Assembly: GCF_002160985.1 (NCBI RefSeq)
Contig: NZ_NFLQ01000005.1
Location: 153,534-217,533, forward strand
Reading direction: 5' to 3'
Source of the DNA: Lachnoclostridium sp. An118
GTDB lineage: Bacteria > Bacillota > Clostridia > Lachnospirales > Lachnospiraceae
DNA length: 64,000 nt
Below, piece by piece: positions 45,289 through 53,972 of the stretch. Within the stretch, counting starts at the first letter, position 1; each line of letters starts with the position of its first letter. The translations under genes were made by a program, and so were the position numbers. Below the pieces are notes generated by a model that was not told the origin of the DNA, ran no database searches, and saw only the letters and a list, made by a program, of their open reading frames with translations.

Positions 45289-46143
45289 ATGAGCAATGTA
45301 CTGTACTCCATCTTTCCAAGCGAGAACTTTATAGACCTGGGGCTTTACCAGTATGGGTGGGAACAGTGTGACCCGGCCCACTCCTTCGGGCCTGCTGCCA
45401 GGAACCACTATCTGTTCCACTATGTCATATCCGGGACCGGCACTCTGACCGCGGAAAACTCCCGACGGGAGTCCGTCACGTACAACGTCAAGAGCGGCCA
45501 GGGATTTATGCTCTTCCCGCACCAGATCTGCACTTACATCGCTGACAGCGAACTCCCCTGGGAGTACACCTGGCTTGAATTTGACGGGCTGAAAGTAAAG
45601 GAGTTCATCGAGACTGCCGGGCTCACCATGAACACACCCATCTACCGGCCCCGGCACAAAGACATTGCACAACAGATGACGGATGAGATGCTCTACATCG
45701 CCAACCATTCCCAGGAGTCCCCCTTACATCTGATCGGCCATCTGTACCTCTTTCTGGACTATCTGGCAAAGTCCAACGCCTCCCCCATCCAGACCCAGGG
45801 GAACAGGATGCGGGACTTCTATATTAAGGAAGCCCTCTCTTTCATTGAGCAGAATTTCCAGAATGATATCTCAGTGGAGGACATTGCCGCTTTCTGTAAT
45901 CTGAACCGGAGCTACTTTGGAAAGATCTTCCGGGACACCGTAGGGATATCTCCCCAGGAGTTTTTGATCTCCTACCGCATGTCCAAGGCGGGGGAACTTC
46001 TGAAGATGACGTCCCTGTCTATTGCGGACATCGGAAACGCGGTGGGCTATCCGAACCAGCTGCATTTCTCAAGGGCATTTAAAAACGTGTACGGCGTATC
46101 CCCCAGGGCGTGGCGGTACGAACAGCAGGAGAAAATGGAGTAG
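45289..46143 (+). CDS. AraC-family regulator of the raffinose-type operon (RafR/MsmR-like)
   Basis: 284 residues: cupin (AHSFGPAARNHYLFHYVISG) plus HTH pair (VEDIAAFCNLNRSYFGKIF and IADIGNAVGYPNQLHFSRAF). Start 45289 has AGGAGG 7 bases upstream; the longer in-frame ORF begins without one. It is divergent from the sugar-binding-protein gene, the usual layout for MsmR/RafR activators. Confidence 0.92.
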   Translation: MSNVLYSIFPSENFIDLGLYQYGWEQCDPAHSFGPAARNHYLFHYVISGTGTLTAENSRRESVTYNVKSGQGFMLFPHQICTYIADSELPWEYTWLEFDGLKVKEFIETAGLTMNTPIYRPRHKDIAQQMTDEMLYIANHSQESPLHLIGHLYLFLDYLAKSNASPIQTQGNRMRDFYIKEALSFIEQNFQNDISVEDIAAFCNLNRSYFGKIFRDTVGISPQEFLISYRMSKAGELLKMTSLSIADIGNAVGYPNQLHFSRAFKNVYGVSPRAWRYEQQEKME

Positions 46144-46176
46144 TTGATCCTTAAACATTATCCGCATCGAACATAT

Positions 46177-46224
46177 AATATCGTACGATATTGTATTGAT
46201 ATTTTCGTATGATTTGTGTATAAT
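46177..46224 (+). promoter_or_regulatory. Phd/PIN module promoter and operator palindrome
   Basis: TTGATA (46196-46201), a 17-base spacer, TATAAT (46219-46224). A perfect 16-base palindrome, AATATCGTACGATATT (46177-46192), lies just upstream of the -35. It is a probable operator for the Phd-type antitoxin. Confidence 0.75.
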
Positions 46225-46262
46225 AACAATATATAAACCACACCTCGAAGGGAGGAATTTGT

Positions 46263-46484
46263 ATGATCATTACTGCAACCGAATTTAAGACCAACCTTGG
46301 AAAATATCTGGAAATAGCGGCGTCCCAGGATATTTTTATTACCAAGAACGGCAAAAATATTGCCCGCCTTACAAGCCCCGCTGTCAATAAACTGGCTCTT
46401 CTTGATGATCTTGTGGGAATTATTCCAGAAAGTCAGACAATGGATGAAGATACTATACGAGAGGAGCGGTTGGCCAGACAATGA
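46263..46484 (+). CDS. Phd/YefM-family antitoxin
   Basis: 73 residues with the Phd fold (ITATEFKTNLGKYLEIAAS, then IFITKNGKNIARL). It neutralises the PIN toxin encoded next, whose start overlaps its stop by 4 bases. RBS GGGAGGA. Acts as autorepressor with the toxin by analogy to the family. Confidence 0.9.
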   Translation: MIITATEFKTNLGKYLEIAASQDIFITKNGKNIARLTSPAVNKLALLDDLVGIIPESQTMDEDTIREERLARQ

Positions 46485-46888
46485 GAATACTGATTGATAC
46501 CAATGTCATTATGGATATTATCCAAAGACGAGAACCGTTTTTCGCAGACTCCTACCAGGCGTTCCGCAAGGCCATAGAAAATGATGTGGAATGTCTCATC
46601 TCCGCATCTGCTGCCACAGATATTTTCTATATACTCCGCAAAGCGTTTCAGTCCGCTCAAAAGGCAAAGGATCGGATTGAACAGCTTTCTCAACTTGTCA
46701 CATTTGCTGATGTACAGAGTGTAGATATTCATACCGCACTCATGCGCTCTATGCCCGACTTTGAAGATGCCGTTGTAGACGCTGTGGCGGAGCGGAACGG
46801 TGCAAGCTATATTCTCACAAGGAATATCAAAGATTTTGCCGGTTCCTCTGTTCCGGCGATCACGCCGACTGAATTTTTGAAAAAGTAA
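46481..46888 (+). CDS. PIN-domain ribonuclease toxin (VapC-like)
   Basis: 135 residues. PIN acidic residues are visible: IDTNVIMDII, the Asp in ATDIFYIL, and PDFEDAVVDAVAE. It should cleave RNA when free of its antitoxin. The start overlaps the antitoxin gene by 4 bases (ATGA). Low-GC, accessory character relative to the flanking sugar genes. Confidence 0.9.
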   Translation: MRILIDTNVIMDIIQRREPFFADSYQAFRKAIENDVECLISASAATDIFYILRKAFQSAQKAKDRIEQLSQLVTFADVQSVDIHTALMRSMPDFEDAVVDAVAERNGASYILTRNIKDFAGSSVPAITPTEFLKK

Positions 46889-46893
46889 CATCA

Positions 46894-46937
46894 AAAAAGG
46901 AAGTAATCCACAAAACAATGGGGAATACTTCCTTTTT
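46894..46937. terminator. Bidirectional terminator between PIN and GH36 genes
   Basis: AAAAAGGAAGTA (46894-46905) and TACTTCCTTTTT (46926-46937) are perfect complements with a 20-base loop, serving the PIN gene (+) and the second GH36 gene (-). Confidence 0.85.
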
Positions 46938-46943
46938 CAAATT

Positions 46944-49187
46944 TTACTCCTCCGCCTTCAAAAGGAACAGCCTGGAGTCAAAGTCCTGGGGCGCCTGCTC
47001 CCGGTCTGTCACCTCCCCGGCAGTTCCGTCTGTCGTGATAAGGCCGATGTTCATCAGCTCATCGCCGTAAAAGCTTCCGTACGGCTTCTCTGTCTCTTTT
47101 CTTACCTGGACCTCATATCTAGCCTCCGGGTCCAGCCCTTTGAGCGGAAGCCTTGTGTAAGCCAGGTTGGCGCCGGAGAGCGTCCTGTACCAGCCTGCCA
47201 CAGCCTCCTTTTTGTCCGGGCTTACCGCCATCCAGGCGGTGACATTTCCCTCAAAAGGACTTTCCAGCCTGTAGAAGGTACCGAACTGGAGAAGCCGTCT
47301 GTATTTTTTCATAAATCGGATCTGTTCCTTCACCGCCTCCTGCTCCTCATCCGTCAGCGTATTCAGATCCAGCTCGTAGCCAAATGTTCCGAAAAAGGCC
47401 ACATTGGCTCTTGTGTGAAGGGGCGCCGTCCTGCCTGTCTGATGGTTGGGGATGGTGGACACATGACTGCCCATGCTGCTCACCGGATAGCAGTAGGAGC
47501 TGCCGTACTGGATCTTCAGCCTCTCTACCGCATCTGTGTCATCGCTTGTCCATGCCTGGGGCGCGTAGTACAGCATCCCCGGGTCGAACCTGGCCCCGCC
47601 GCTTGCGCAGGACTCGAAAAGAACATGGGGGAACTCCCTTGTCAGCCTTTCGTACAGGCTGTACACGCCGAGAATATACCGGTGGAACACTTCCCCCTGC
47701 CGGTCCGCCGGAAGCGCCACAGAGAAGCACTCTGTAATGCTCCGGTTCATGTCCCATTTAATATAGGAAATCTTTGCCTCTGACAGGATCTTTCTCATCA
47801 TATTGTAAATGCAGTCCACCACTTCTTCCCGGGAGAAATCCAGCACATACTGGTATCTGCCGTGAGAAGTGGCTCTTCCCGGCACATGGAGGATCCAGTC
47901 CGGGTGGGCCCGGTAGAGATCTGAGTCTTTGTTCACCATCTCCGGCTCAAACCAGAGACCGAACTTCATTCCCATATCCTCGATCTTCTGCGCCAGGCCC
48001 GTGATCCCCTCCGGCAGCCTTTCTGTGTTGGGTGTCCAGTCACCAAGACCTGCCCGGTCGCTGCACCGCGCGCCGAACCAGCCGTCGTCCAGGACGAACA
48101 TCTCCACGCCGCACGCCTTTGCCTTTCCGGCAATCTCCAGGATCTTCTCCTCTGTAAAGTCAAAGTAGGTGGCTTCCCAGTTGTTGATAAGGATGGGGCG
48201 CTCCCGGTCCCTCCAGTATCCCCTGGCCAGCCTTTTCTGATACAGACGGTGGAAGGTCTGGCTCAGATCGTTAAGCCCCCGGTCCGTGTAGATCAGCACC
48301 GCCTCCGGTGTCTGGAAAGTCTTCCCGGGCTCCAGCTTCCAGTCAAAGCCGTCCGGGTGGATCCCCAGGAGCACTCTTGTGGTGTCGTGGGCCCCCACTT
48401 CCGCCTGGGCCAGGAAATTGCCGCTGTACACAAGGCTGAAGCCTATGGCCTCCCCCTGGAATTCATCCGCATGGGGACGCTTCAGTATAACAAATGGATT
48501 ATGCTCGTGGGAGGAGTGTCCTCTTCTGCTGCCCACAGACTGCACACCGTACTCCAGCTTTCTCACCCGGGTATGTCTCTCTCTTGCCCAGGCGCCGGAG
48601 AACTGCATCCACTCGTAGTCGTGGTCCGGCAGATCCATGCAAAGGCTCATGGCTGTCGTCAGATGCAGATCCTTCTCCCCTCTGTTCACAAATCTGGCAC
48701 TTCGGGCCAGGATGCCTCCTTTTGCAAAGATGGTGTAGGACAGCTCCAGGCCAAGCCCTGTCATTCCATCCTCCAGCGCCACAACCAGTGTCTCCGCCTC
48801 ATCATCAGCCTCCGTGTAGGTGGCCGGAAGTCCTTCCAGAGACAGCTTTCCTTTCATTACCCTGTGTTCTTTATAGATAAAATCCGAGATCCTGCTTCCG
48901 TCCTCCTGCAGAACCTCCACTGCCGGGGCGCGGTAATCCCCTGTTCCGTAAGAAGGATACTCCTGCTTGATATGTTCAAGGGAAAACGCCTTGTTGCCTT
49001 CAAACACGCAGGATGCCATGGGCCTGGGCAGGCTCTCCAGCAGATAGGAAAAATCCTCCCTGTCATGTACCCTTTTTCCAAAATAGAGCTGTCCCAGATG
49101 TCCGCTGGGAAGCACCTGCATAATATAACTGATCTCTTCATTATAAAGATGAAATGTCCTGTTCTCTTCTCTCCATACCATACTCAT
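46944..49187 (-). CDS. Second GH36 alpha-galactosidase
   Basis: 747 residues, paralogous to the enzyme at 39759-41942. Nucleophile motif ISYIKWDMNRS and acid/base motif WTSDDTDA are both intact. No signal peptide. Start 49187 was chosen because AGGAGG lies about 10 bases upstream; the ORF extends to 49271 without an RBS. It follows its own AraC gene at about 110 bases on the same strand and has no adjacent transporter, so it probably shares the raffinose importer or serves a different alpha-galactoside. Confidence 0.92.
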   Translation of the reverse strand: MSMVWREENRTFHLYNEEISYIMQVLPSGHLGQLYFGKRVHDREDFSYLLESLPRPMASCVFEGNKAFSLEHIKQEYPSYGTGDYRAPAVEVLQEDGSRISDFIYKEHRVMKGKLSLEGLPATYTEADDEAETLVVALEDGMTGLGLELSYTIFAKGGILARSARFVNRGEKDLHLTTAMSLCMDLPDHDYEWMQFSGAWARERHTRVRKLEYGVQSVGSRRGHSSHEHNPFVILKRPHADEFQGEAIGFSLVYSGNFLAQAEVGAHDTTRVLLGIHPDGFDWKLEPGKTFQTPEAVLIYTDRGLNDLSQTFHRLYQKRLARGYWRDRERPILINNWEATYFDFTEEKILEIAGKAKACGVEMFVLDDGWFGARCSDRAGLGDWTPNTERLPEGITGLAQKIEDMGMKFGLWFEPEMVNKDSDLYRAHPDWILHVPGRATSHGRYQYVLDFSREEVVDCIYNMMRKILSEAKISYIKWDMNRSITECFSVALPADRQGEVFHRYILGVYSLYERLTREFPHVLFESCASGGARFDPGMLYYAPQAWTSDDTDAVERLKIQYGSSYCYPVSSMGSHVSTIPNHQTGRTAPLHTRANVAFFGTFGYELDLNTLTDEEQEAVKEQIRFMKKYRRLLQFGTFYRLESPFEGNVTAWMAVSPDKKEAVAGWYRTLSGANLAYTRLPLKGLDPEARYEVQVRKETEKPYGSFYGDELMNIGLITTDGTAGEVTDREQAPQDFDSRLFLLKAEE

Positions 49188-49296
49188 CTCTCTTCTGCCT
49201 CCTGTCTGAAAAGTCTTTTGCCTCTTCGCTTTACTGCTTCCACCATTATATAGAAAAGGGAGCTCCCGCAACAGGTTATTACGTGATAAAAAACAG

Positions 49297-50139
49297 TCAG
49301 AATGTTAACTGGCGCTCTTCATTTTTCTTTCTGTAGGCAGAGGGCGTCACCCCCATCCTGGCCTTGAAGATCTTGGAAAATCCCAGCGCATCCTGGTAGC
49401 CGCAGGACATGGCCACACTCTCTATGGACAGTTCGGTGATCTCCAGAAGCTGGGCGGCCCTTGTGATGCGGAAGCTGGTCAGATACTCTTTGGGCGACAA
49501 GTGAAGATGTTCTTTAAAGAGGGTGCAGAGATAGCTCCTGTTAATGCCCACATAGTCGGCGATCTCCCCCACCTGCACCGGGTAGGAATAGTGGTTCTGG
49601 ATATACTCCACCGCCTTGCGGATATAGAGGTTGTCATCTTTTTCCTTCCGCCCCTCCCCGATCTCTATATTTTCTGCCAGCACAGAGAAAAACTGGTAGA
49701 GCAGCCCTTCCAGCAGATACTCATTTGCCACTGTGTAATTCTTGTTCTCCAGCATGGTCTGGACAATCTTCTCCAGCTTCTCTCCGCTGGAACACTGGTA
49801 GACAGGATGTTCGCTGCCAAGGCCCAGATCCCGCAGGTACTCTCCTGCCCGATCCCCGGAAAATCCGATCCACACATATGTCCAGGGATCTTCTTTATCC
49901 GCCTCGTAAAATGTCAGTACTTCCGGCTCAATGAGAAAGCCCTGTCCCCCGCGGAGCCGGTACTCCTCATTTCCCACCGTGAACCGCCCCTTCCCTTTTA
50001 TGATATAGTGGAGAATATAATTGGGTCTGACCGCAGGGCCGAAGCTGTGCAGGGGCAGGCACCGGGCGTAGCCGCAGAAGCAAAGATACAGATCCGAAAA
50101 TTTTCTGTTTTTTAACTGCAATACATGTGCGTCTTCCAT
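49297..50139 (-). CDS. AraC-family regulator upstream of the second GH36 gene
   Basis: 280 residues: cupin (LHSFGPAVRPNYILHYIIKG) and HTH pair (VGEIADYVGINRSYLCTLFK and IESVAMSCGYQDALGFSKIF). Same subgroup as the RafR/MsmR-like protein at 45289. Co-directional with the GH36 gene and immediately upstream of it. It lies 19 bases from the histidine-kinase remnant. Confidence 0.92.
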   Translation of the reverse strand: MEDAHVLQLKNRKFSDLYLCFCGYARCLPLHSFGPAVRPNYILHYIIKGKGRFTVGNEEYRLRGGQGFLIEPEVLTFYEADKEDPWTYVWIGFSGDRAGEYLRDLGLGSEHPVYQCSSGEKLEKIVQTMLENKNYTVANEYLLEGLLYQFFSVLAENIEIGEGRKEKDDNLYIRKAVEYIQNHYSYPVQVGEIADYVGINRSYLCTLFKEHLHLSPKEYLTSFRITRAAQLLEITELSIESVAMSCGYQDALGFSKIFKARMGVTPSAYRKKNEERQLTF

Positions 50140-50158
50140 ACAAAACTCCTCCGGCTTT

Positions 50159-50377
50159 TTAGTCTCTCAAAGGCAATAAGATGGTGATCTTCGTTCCCTC
50201 GTTCTCCTGGCTGACAATATTGATGCCGTAGTCCATCCCGTAGATCATCTTGATCCGGTTATCCACATTGTTGACCCCGATGCCTGTGAAATGCTCTGTC
50301 TTCTGCCCGTTTTTCCCCCGGATATCCATGAGCTTCTCCGTGGTCATGCCGACGCCGTCGTCTTCAATGTCTACAAT
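50159..50377 (-). pseudogene. Sensor histidine kinase remnant (C-terminal ATPase part only)
   Basis: An uninterrupted frame on the minus strand begins at an ATT codon (50377) directly after an in-frame TAA and reads IVDIEDDGVGMTT, then GIGVNNVDNRIKMIYG, to a normal stop. These are the G1 and G2 boxes of the HATPase domain of YesM-like kinases. The sensor, HAMP, H box and N box are missing. The first ATG in frame (50347) leaves only 62 residues. It starts just 27 bases after the lacZ stop, so a deletion has removed the kinase front and joined it to lacZ. Confidence 0.85.
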
Positions 50378-50403
50378 TTAAGCACGCGCCCCGGCTCACT
50401 CCT

Positions 50404-53400
50404 CTAAGATTTTCTGATGGCAAAACGCAGCTCCAGATTACTGTCAGAGGAAATAAGGAACTGATCATGTACAGGAGCTCCCCAGCTGTCGTCTCCTCCC
50501 ACGCCCATCTGGGCTGCCAGTATCCGCACCCATGTGTAGTGCACAGGCGGCAGCTCTTCCTGGTGGGTGGCAGCCTCCAGCTCATAAGCGCTCCAGGGCA
50601 GCACACTGTTTTCAAAGGATCCTTCCTCCGCCTGGAAGCGAAGGCCCGCCCCTTCGTCGTCTGTCACTTCCACCCATCTGACCCCTGTGTGATTGCCGCA
50701 TTCCTGGGGCACAAGATAGGGCGATACATTGTCCGCCGCGGTACTTTCGTAGACGCCCAGCTTCGCGCCCTCCCTGCGGTCAATGTAATTTTCCTCCGGT
50801 CCATATCCATAATATCTTACATTATGATACCTCTCTTTGAGACGGAAGTCCATACCAAAAGCCGGAAGATGGGGCAGTCCCTTTTCCCCTCTGTAAAGAA
50901 GGTGGACGTGGATCACGCCGTCCCCTGTCACGGTGTAGGTGACAAAGCTTTTTGTCACAGGCACTACAGGCAGAGTGTACTCAAAGGTAATACTTACTTT
51001 GTCCTTCTCCTCCTGCATATCCCCGCCGGTAAGTTTCGGGAACAGCCCCGCCGTCATCCACGGAGCACAGGCAGATCCAAGCTTCGCGCCCCTGTCATTG
51101 TCCGTGAGGGCCCGCCAGTATGTCAGTTTCGGCGTTCTTGTGATATACTCCTTCCCGTCGTAGCACAGGGAGGCGATGCCCCCTTCCGCTTTGGAGAACA
51201 TGACGGTAAATCCTTCGCCTCTTACGCCGATATTCACATCGCCGTGTATGATCTCCATGGAAACTTTTTTCTCTTTCTTTTCTTCTTCCACTTTTTTCAC
51301 ATGCTGGCCAAAGCAGATCTCATAGCCTGCCTTGGCCCACAGTGTGTCTTCTGAAAGAAGCATCTGCACTTCAAAGATATACTCTCCTGGCTCTTCTGCC
51401 TCCGGATAATCCAGCTCCACAAATGCTTCGCTCCGGGCAGGGATGGCAATATCGCTGCGGGTCTTTTCAAACAGGCAGACGCCGTCTCTTAGCAGACGGT
51501 ATCTGAATGTATATCCGCCTGTGGTGATAAACAGGTTCTCGTTGCGCACAGTGACGCCTTCTTCAGTGGGCGTCAGTTTTACATTGGAATAGAGCGCTTT
51601 CACTTCCTGGGCCTTGGGAGACTCTTTCCTGTCTGCGAACACAAGGCCGTTTCCGCAGAACTCATAGTCCGTAGCCCGGTCGTCGTGGTCGCCGCCGTAG
51701 GTCAGCACTTCCTCCCCCTGCTCGTTGATCCTGTACAGGGACTGGTCGATGTAATCCCAGATAAATCCTCCCTGGTACAGATCAAACTCCCTCTCCAGGT
51801 CTGTGTACAGCTTCATGCCGCCGCAGGAGTTGCCCATGGCGTGCATGTACTCGCAGCTTATATAGGGCTTCTTCGGATCCTTTTCCAGATATTCCCGTAT
51901 CTCCTGGGGCTTTGCGTACATGCGGCTTTCCATATCGCTGATATGGTCAAAGGCCCTGTTCCAGAACACGCCCTCATAGTGCACCAGCCTGCCCGGGTCC
52001 TCCCTGTGGAAGAAATCCGACATGGCCTCAATACAGGTGCCTGCGTAAGACTCATTTCCGCAGGACCAGATCAGCACGCTGGGATGGTTCTTATCTCTCT
52101 GGAACATGGAGTTTGCCCGGTCCAGGACGCAGGCTTTCCACTCTTCCTTATCTCCCGGCACGTTCCAGGACGGTTCGCACTGGCCCAGTTTCTGCCAGGA
52201 GCCGTGGCTCTCCAGATCAGTCTCGTCGATGAGATAGATGCCGTACCTGTCGCACAGACGGTACCACAGCGTCTGGTTTGGATAATGGGAGGTGCGCACC
52301 GCGTTCAGATTGTGCCGCTTCATAAAGCGGATGTCCCACAGCATATCTTCCTCTGTCACAGCGCGTCCTCTTCTGGCATTGAATTCGTGGCGGTTCACAC
52401 CCCGGAAAAGGATTCGCTTTCCGTTGAGACACATGACTTTGTCAATCATCTCAAATCTCCGGAAGCCCACCCCTTCGGGCACCACCTCGGCTATATTTCC
52501 TTCCTGGTCCTCCAGGTAAATGCGCAGTGTGTACAGGTAAGGGTCCTCGGCGCTCCAGCATCTCACCTTTCCTGCGCCGCACGTAAGAGAGACTTCCCTG
52601 TCCGCCTGGCAGGAGCCCTCGGCCACCTTATTTCCCTCTCTGTCACACAGCTTAAGAGACACCCTGCCCCCCGGCTCCCCTGCCAGCTTCATATCCACCC
52701 GCAGACAGCCCTCTGTGTACGTGTCGTCCAGCTCTGCCTTCACAAAGAAATCCCTCACATGCATCTTTGGCACAGCGTAGAGATACACGTCCCGGAAGAT
52801 GCCGGAAAAGCGGAAGAAATCCTGGTCCTCCAGCCAGCTTGCGCTGCTTCTTTTGTACACCTCCACAGCCAGCTTGTTCTCTCCTTCTTTCAGATAGCCG
52901 GTAATGTCAAATTCCGCCGGTGTGAAGCTGTCCTCGCTGTACCCGGCAAAGACGCCGTTGACCCACACATAGAAGGCCGTCTCCACACCCTGGAAGGAAA
53001 GAAACGTCTGCTTTCCTTTTAAATGTTCGTCCACACGGAAGTATTTCACATAGCTCCCCACCGGATTATACCGCTGTGACACCTGGGGCGGGCGCATCTC
53101 CTCCTGCCCGTCCCAGGGATACATGGTGTTGATGTACTGGTTCCTGTCATAGCCCTGGGTCTGGATATGGCCCGGCACCTGGATATGATCAAAGCTGCGG
53201 CAGTCAAAGTCCTCCCTGTAAAAATCCTTGATCCTCATATCGGGACAGGTGGCATAGGAAAAATACCATGTCCCGTTCAAGCTCTGTCTGAGGGGCATAT
53301 CCCCCGCCAGAGCGATCTCTTCTTCCTTTTCATAGTACAGATGATCCGAGTGCGCTTCCACCCGGTTTACTGCGAATACTTCCGGATCTGCAAGCCAGGA

Positions 53401-53424
53401 AGTCTTTGCCTCTTTTGCTGTCAT
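50404..53424 (-). CDS. lacZ: GH2 beta-galactosidase (LacZ type)
   Basis: 1006 residues, full LacZ length. The jelly-roll, Ig-like, TIM barrel and C-terminal Bgal_small_N domains are in order. Acid/base Glu458 is in WSCGNES and nucleophile Glu525 in ISCEYMHAMGNS. No signal peptide: it cleaves imported lactose or galacto-oligosaccharides; galactose feeds galK/galT. RBS GAGGAG. It lies 23 bases after the end of a permease remnant, so it was once the last gene of a sugar importer operon. With that importer destroyed, lactose must now enter by another carrier. Confidence 0.95.
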   Translation of the reverse strand: MTAKEAKTSWLADPEVFAVNRVEAHSDHLYYEKEEEIALAGDMPLRQSLNGTWYFSYATCPDMRIKDFYREDFDCRSFDHIQVPGHIQTQGYDRNQYINTMYPWDGQEEMRPPQVSQRYNPVGSYVKYFRVDEHLKGKQTFLSFQGVETAFYVWVNGVFAGYSEDSFTPAEFDITGYLKEGENKLAVEVYKRSSASWLEDQDFFRFSGIFRDVYLYAVPKMHVRDFFVKAELDDTYTEGCLRVDMKLAGEPGGRVSLKLCDREGNKVAEGSCQADREVSLTCGAGKVRCWSAEDPYLYTLRIYLEDQEGNIAEVVPEGVGFRRFEMIDKVMCLNGKRILFRGVNRHEFNARRGRAVTEEDMLWDIRFMKRHNLNAVRTSHYPNQTLWYRLCDRYGIYLIDETDLESHGSWQKLGQCEPSWNVPGDKEEWKACVLDRANSMFQRDKNHPSVLIWSCGNESYAGTCIEAMSDFFHREDPGRLVHYEGVFWNRAFDHISDMESRMYAKPQEIREYLEKDPKKPYISCEYMHAMGNSCGGMKLYTDLEREFDLYQGGFIWDYIDQSLYRINEQGEEVLTYGGDHDDRATDYEFCGNGLVFADRKESPKAQEVKALYSNVKLTPTEEGVTVRNENLFITTGGYTFRYRLLRDGVCLFEKTRSDIAIPARSEAFVELDYPEAEEPGEYIFEVQMLLSEDTLWAKAGYEICFGQHVKKVEEEKKEKKVSMEIIHGDVNIGVRGEGFTVMFSKAEGGIASLCYDGKEYITRTPKLTYWRALTDNDRGAKLGSACAPWMTAGLFPKLTGGDMQEEKDKVSITFEYTLPVVPVTKSFVTYTVTGDGVIHVHLLYRGEKGLPHLPAFGMDFRLKERYHNVRYYGYGPEENYIDRREGAKLGVYESTAADNVSPYLVPQECGNHTGVRWVEVTDDEGAGLRFQAEEGSFENSVLPWSAYELEAATHQEELPPVHYTWVRILAAQMGVGGDDSWGAPVHDQFLISSDSNLELRFAIRKS

Positions 53425-53447
53425 AACTTTATTGCTCCTCTCCTAAG

Positions 53448-53612
53448 TTAGCCCTTCACAGATCCTGTCATTCCGGCCACAAACTGCTTCTGCATGAAGA
53501 AGAAGATCAGTGCCGTGGGGATGGTCATGATCAGAACGGCCACCATCATCATACCATAATCCGGCGTATAAGATGAACCCATTGCTGAAATGACAAGGGG
53601 CAGCGTTTTCTT
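53448..53612 (-). pseudogene. Carbohydrate ABC permease remnant (last 54 codons)
   Basis: The minus-strand frame reads KKTLPLVISAMGSSYTPDYG, then a transmembrane stretch and FFFMQKQFVAGMTGSVKG before TAA. This is the C-terminal end of a MalG-type permease (compare the intact one at 42060). Everything upstream is missing; the frame is preceded directly by the lipoprotein fragment in a different frame. There is no start codon with an RBS for this part. Confidence 0.85.
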
Positions 53613-53716
53613 GCAGCATCGCCGGATCCTCCTTCTTCAGATGAGCTTCCGCAGGCTGCAAGGCTGAATGTCATTGCGCAGGCCAACACTGCCGCCAATA
53701 CTTTTTTCAGTTTCAT
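53610..53716 (-). pseudogene. Sugar-binding lipoprotein remnant (first 35 codons)
   Basis: ATG at 53716 with AAGGAGG. It encodes a lipoprotein signal MKLKKVLAAVLACAMTFSLA with lipobox LAAC, then SSSEEGGSGDA, and runs into the permease fragment at GCAAG (53610-53614) in the wrong frame. The body of the binding protein, a MalF permease and most of a MalG permease, roughly 2.5-3 kb by comparison with the intact operon at 42-45 kb, are gone. The signal peptide could still be made and lipidated, fused to about 20 meaningless residues. Confidence 0.85.
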
Positions 53717-53972
53717 AATAAAATCCTCCTTCAATCTTTGTGCCTTTACTATAGCACACACCCCTCCTGTTTCTTTAGGAAATAATTAGTCTGGATTTTC
53801 AATTTTTTAATTTTTACAGGTAATTTTTAAAAATTTTGTGATTATTTTTGTCTGTTTGGACTTTTTTGAGTGAAAGTCAAAGGATACGTCCAGATTTCGT
53901 CTGTACGTCGGAAAAGTTAAAGATTATAATGAAGAGTGAGAACAAAGATGCACTGATGAGAGGAGGCGCATT
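53717..53972. other. AT-rich intergenic region before the MFS gene
   Basis: About 256 bases between divergent genes. TATAAT near 53922-53927 reads toward the MFS gene with no clear -35. TATAGT near 53747-53752 (minus strand) may serve the lipoprotein remnant. Nothing else recognised. Confidence 0.4.

Noticed and set aside
53549..53761. Intact 70-residue protein
   Set aside because: Only its signal peptide is real; the rest is a permease end read out of frame.
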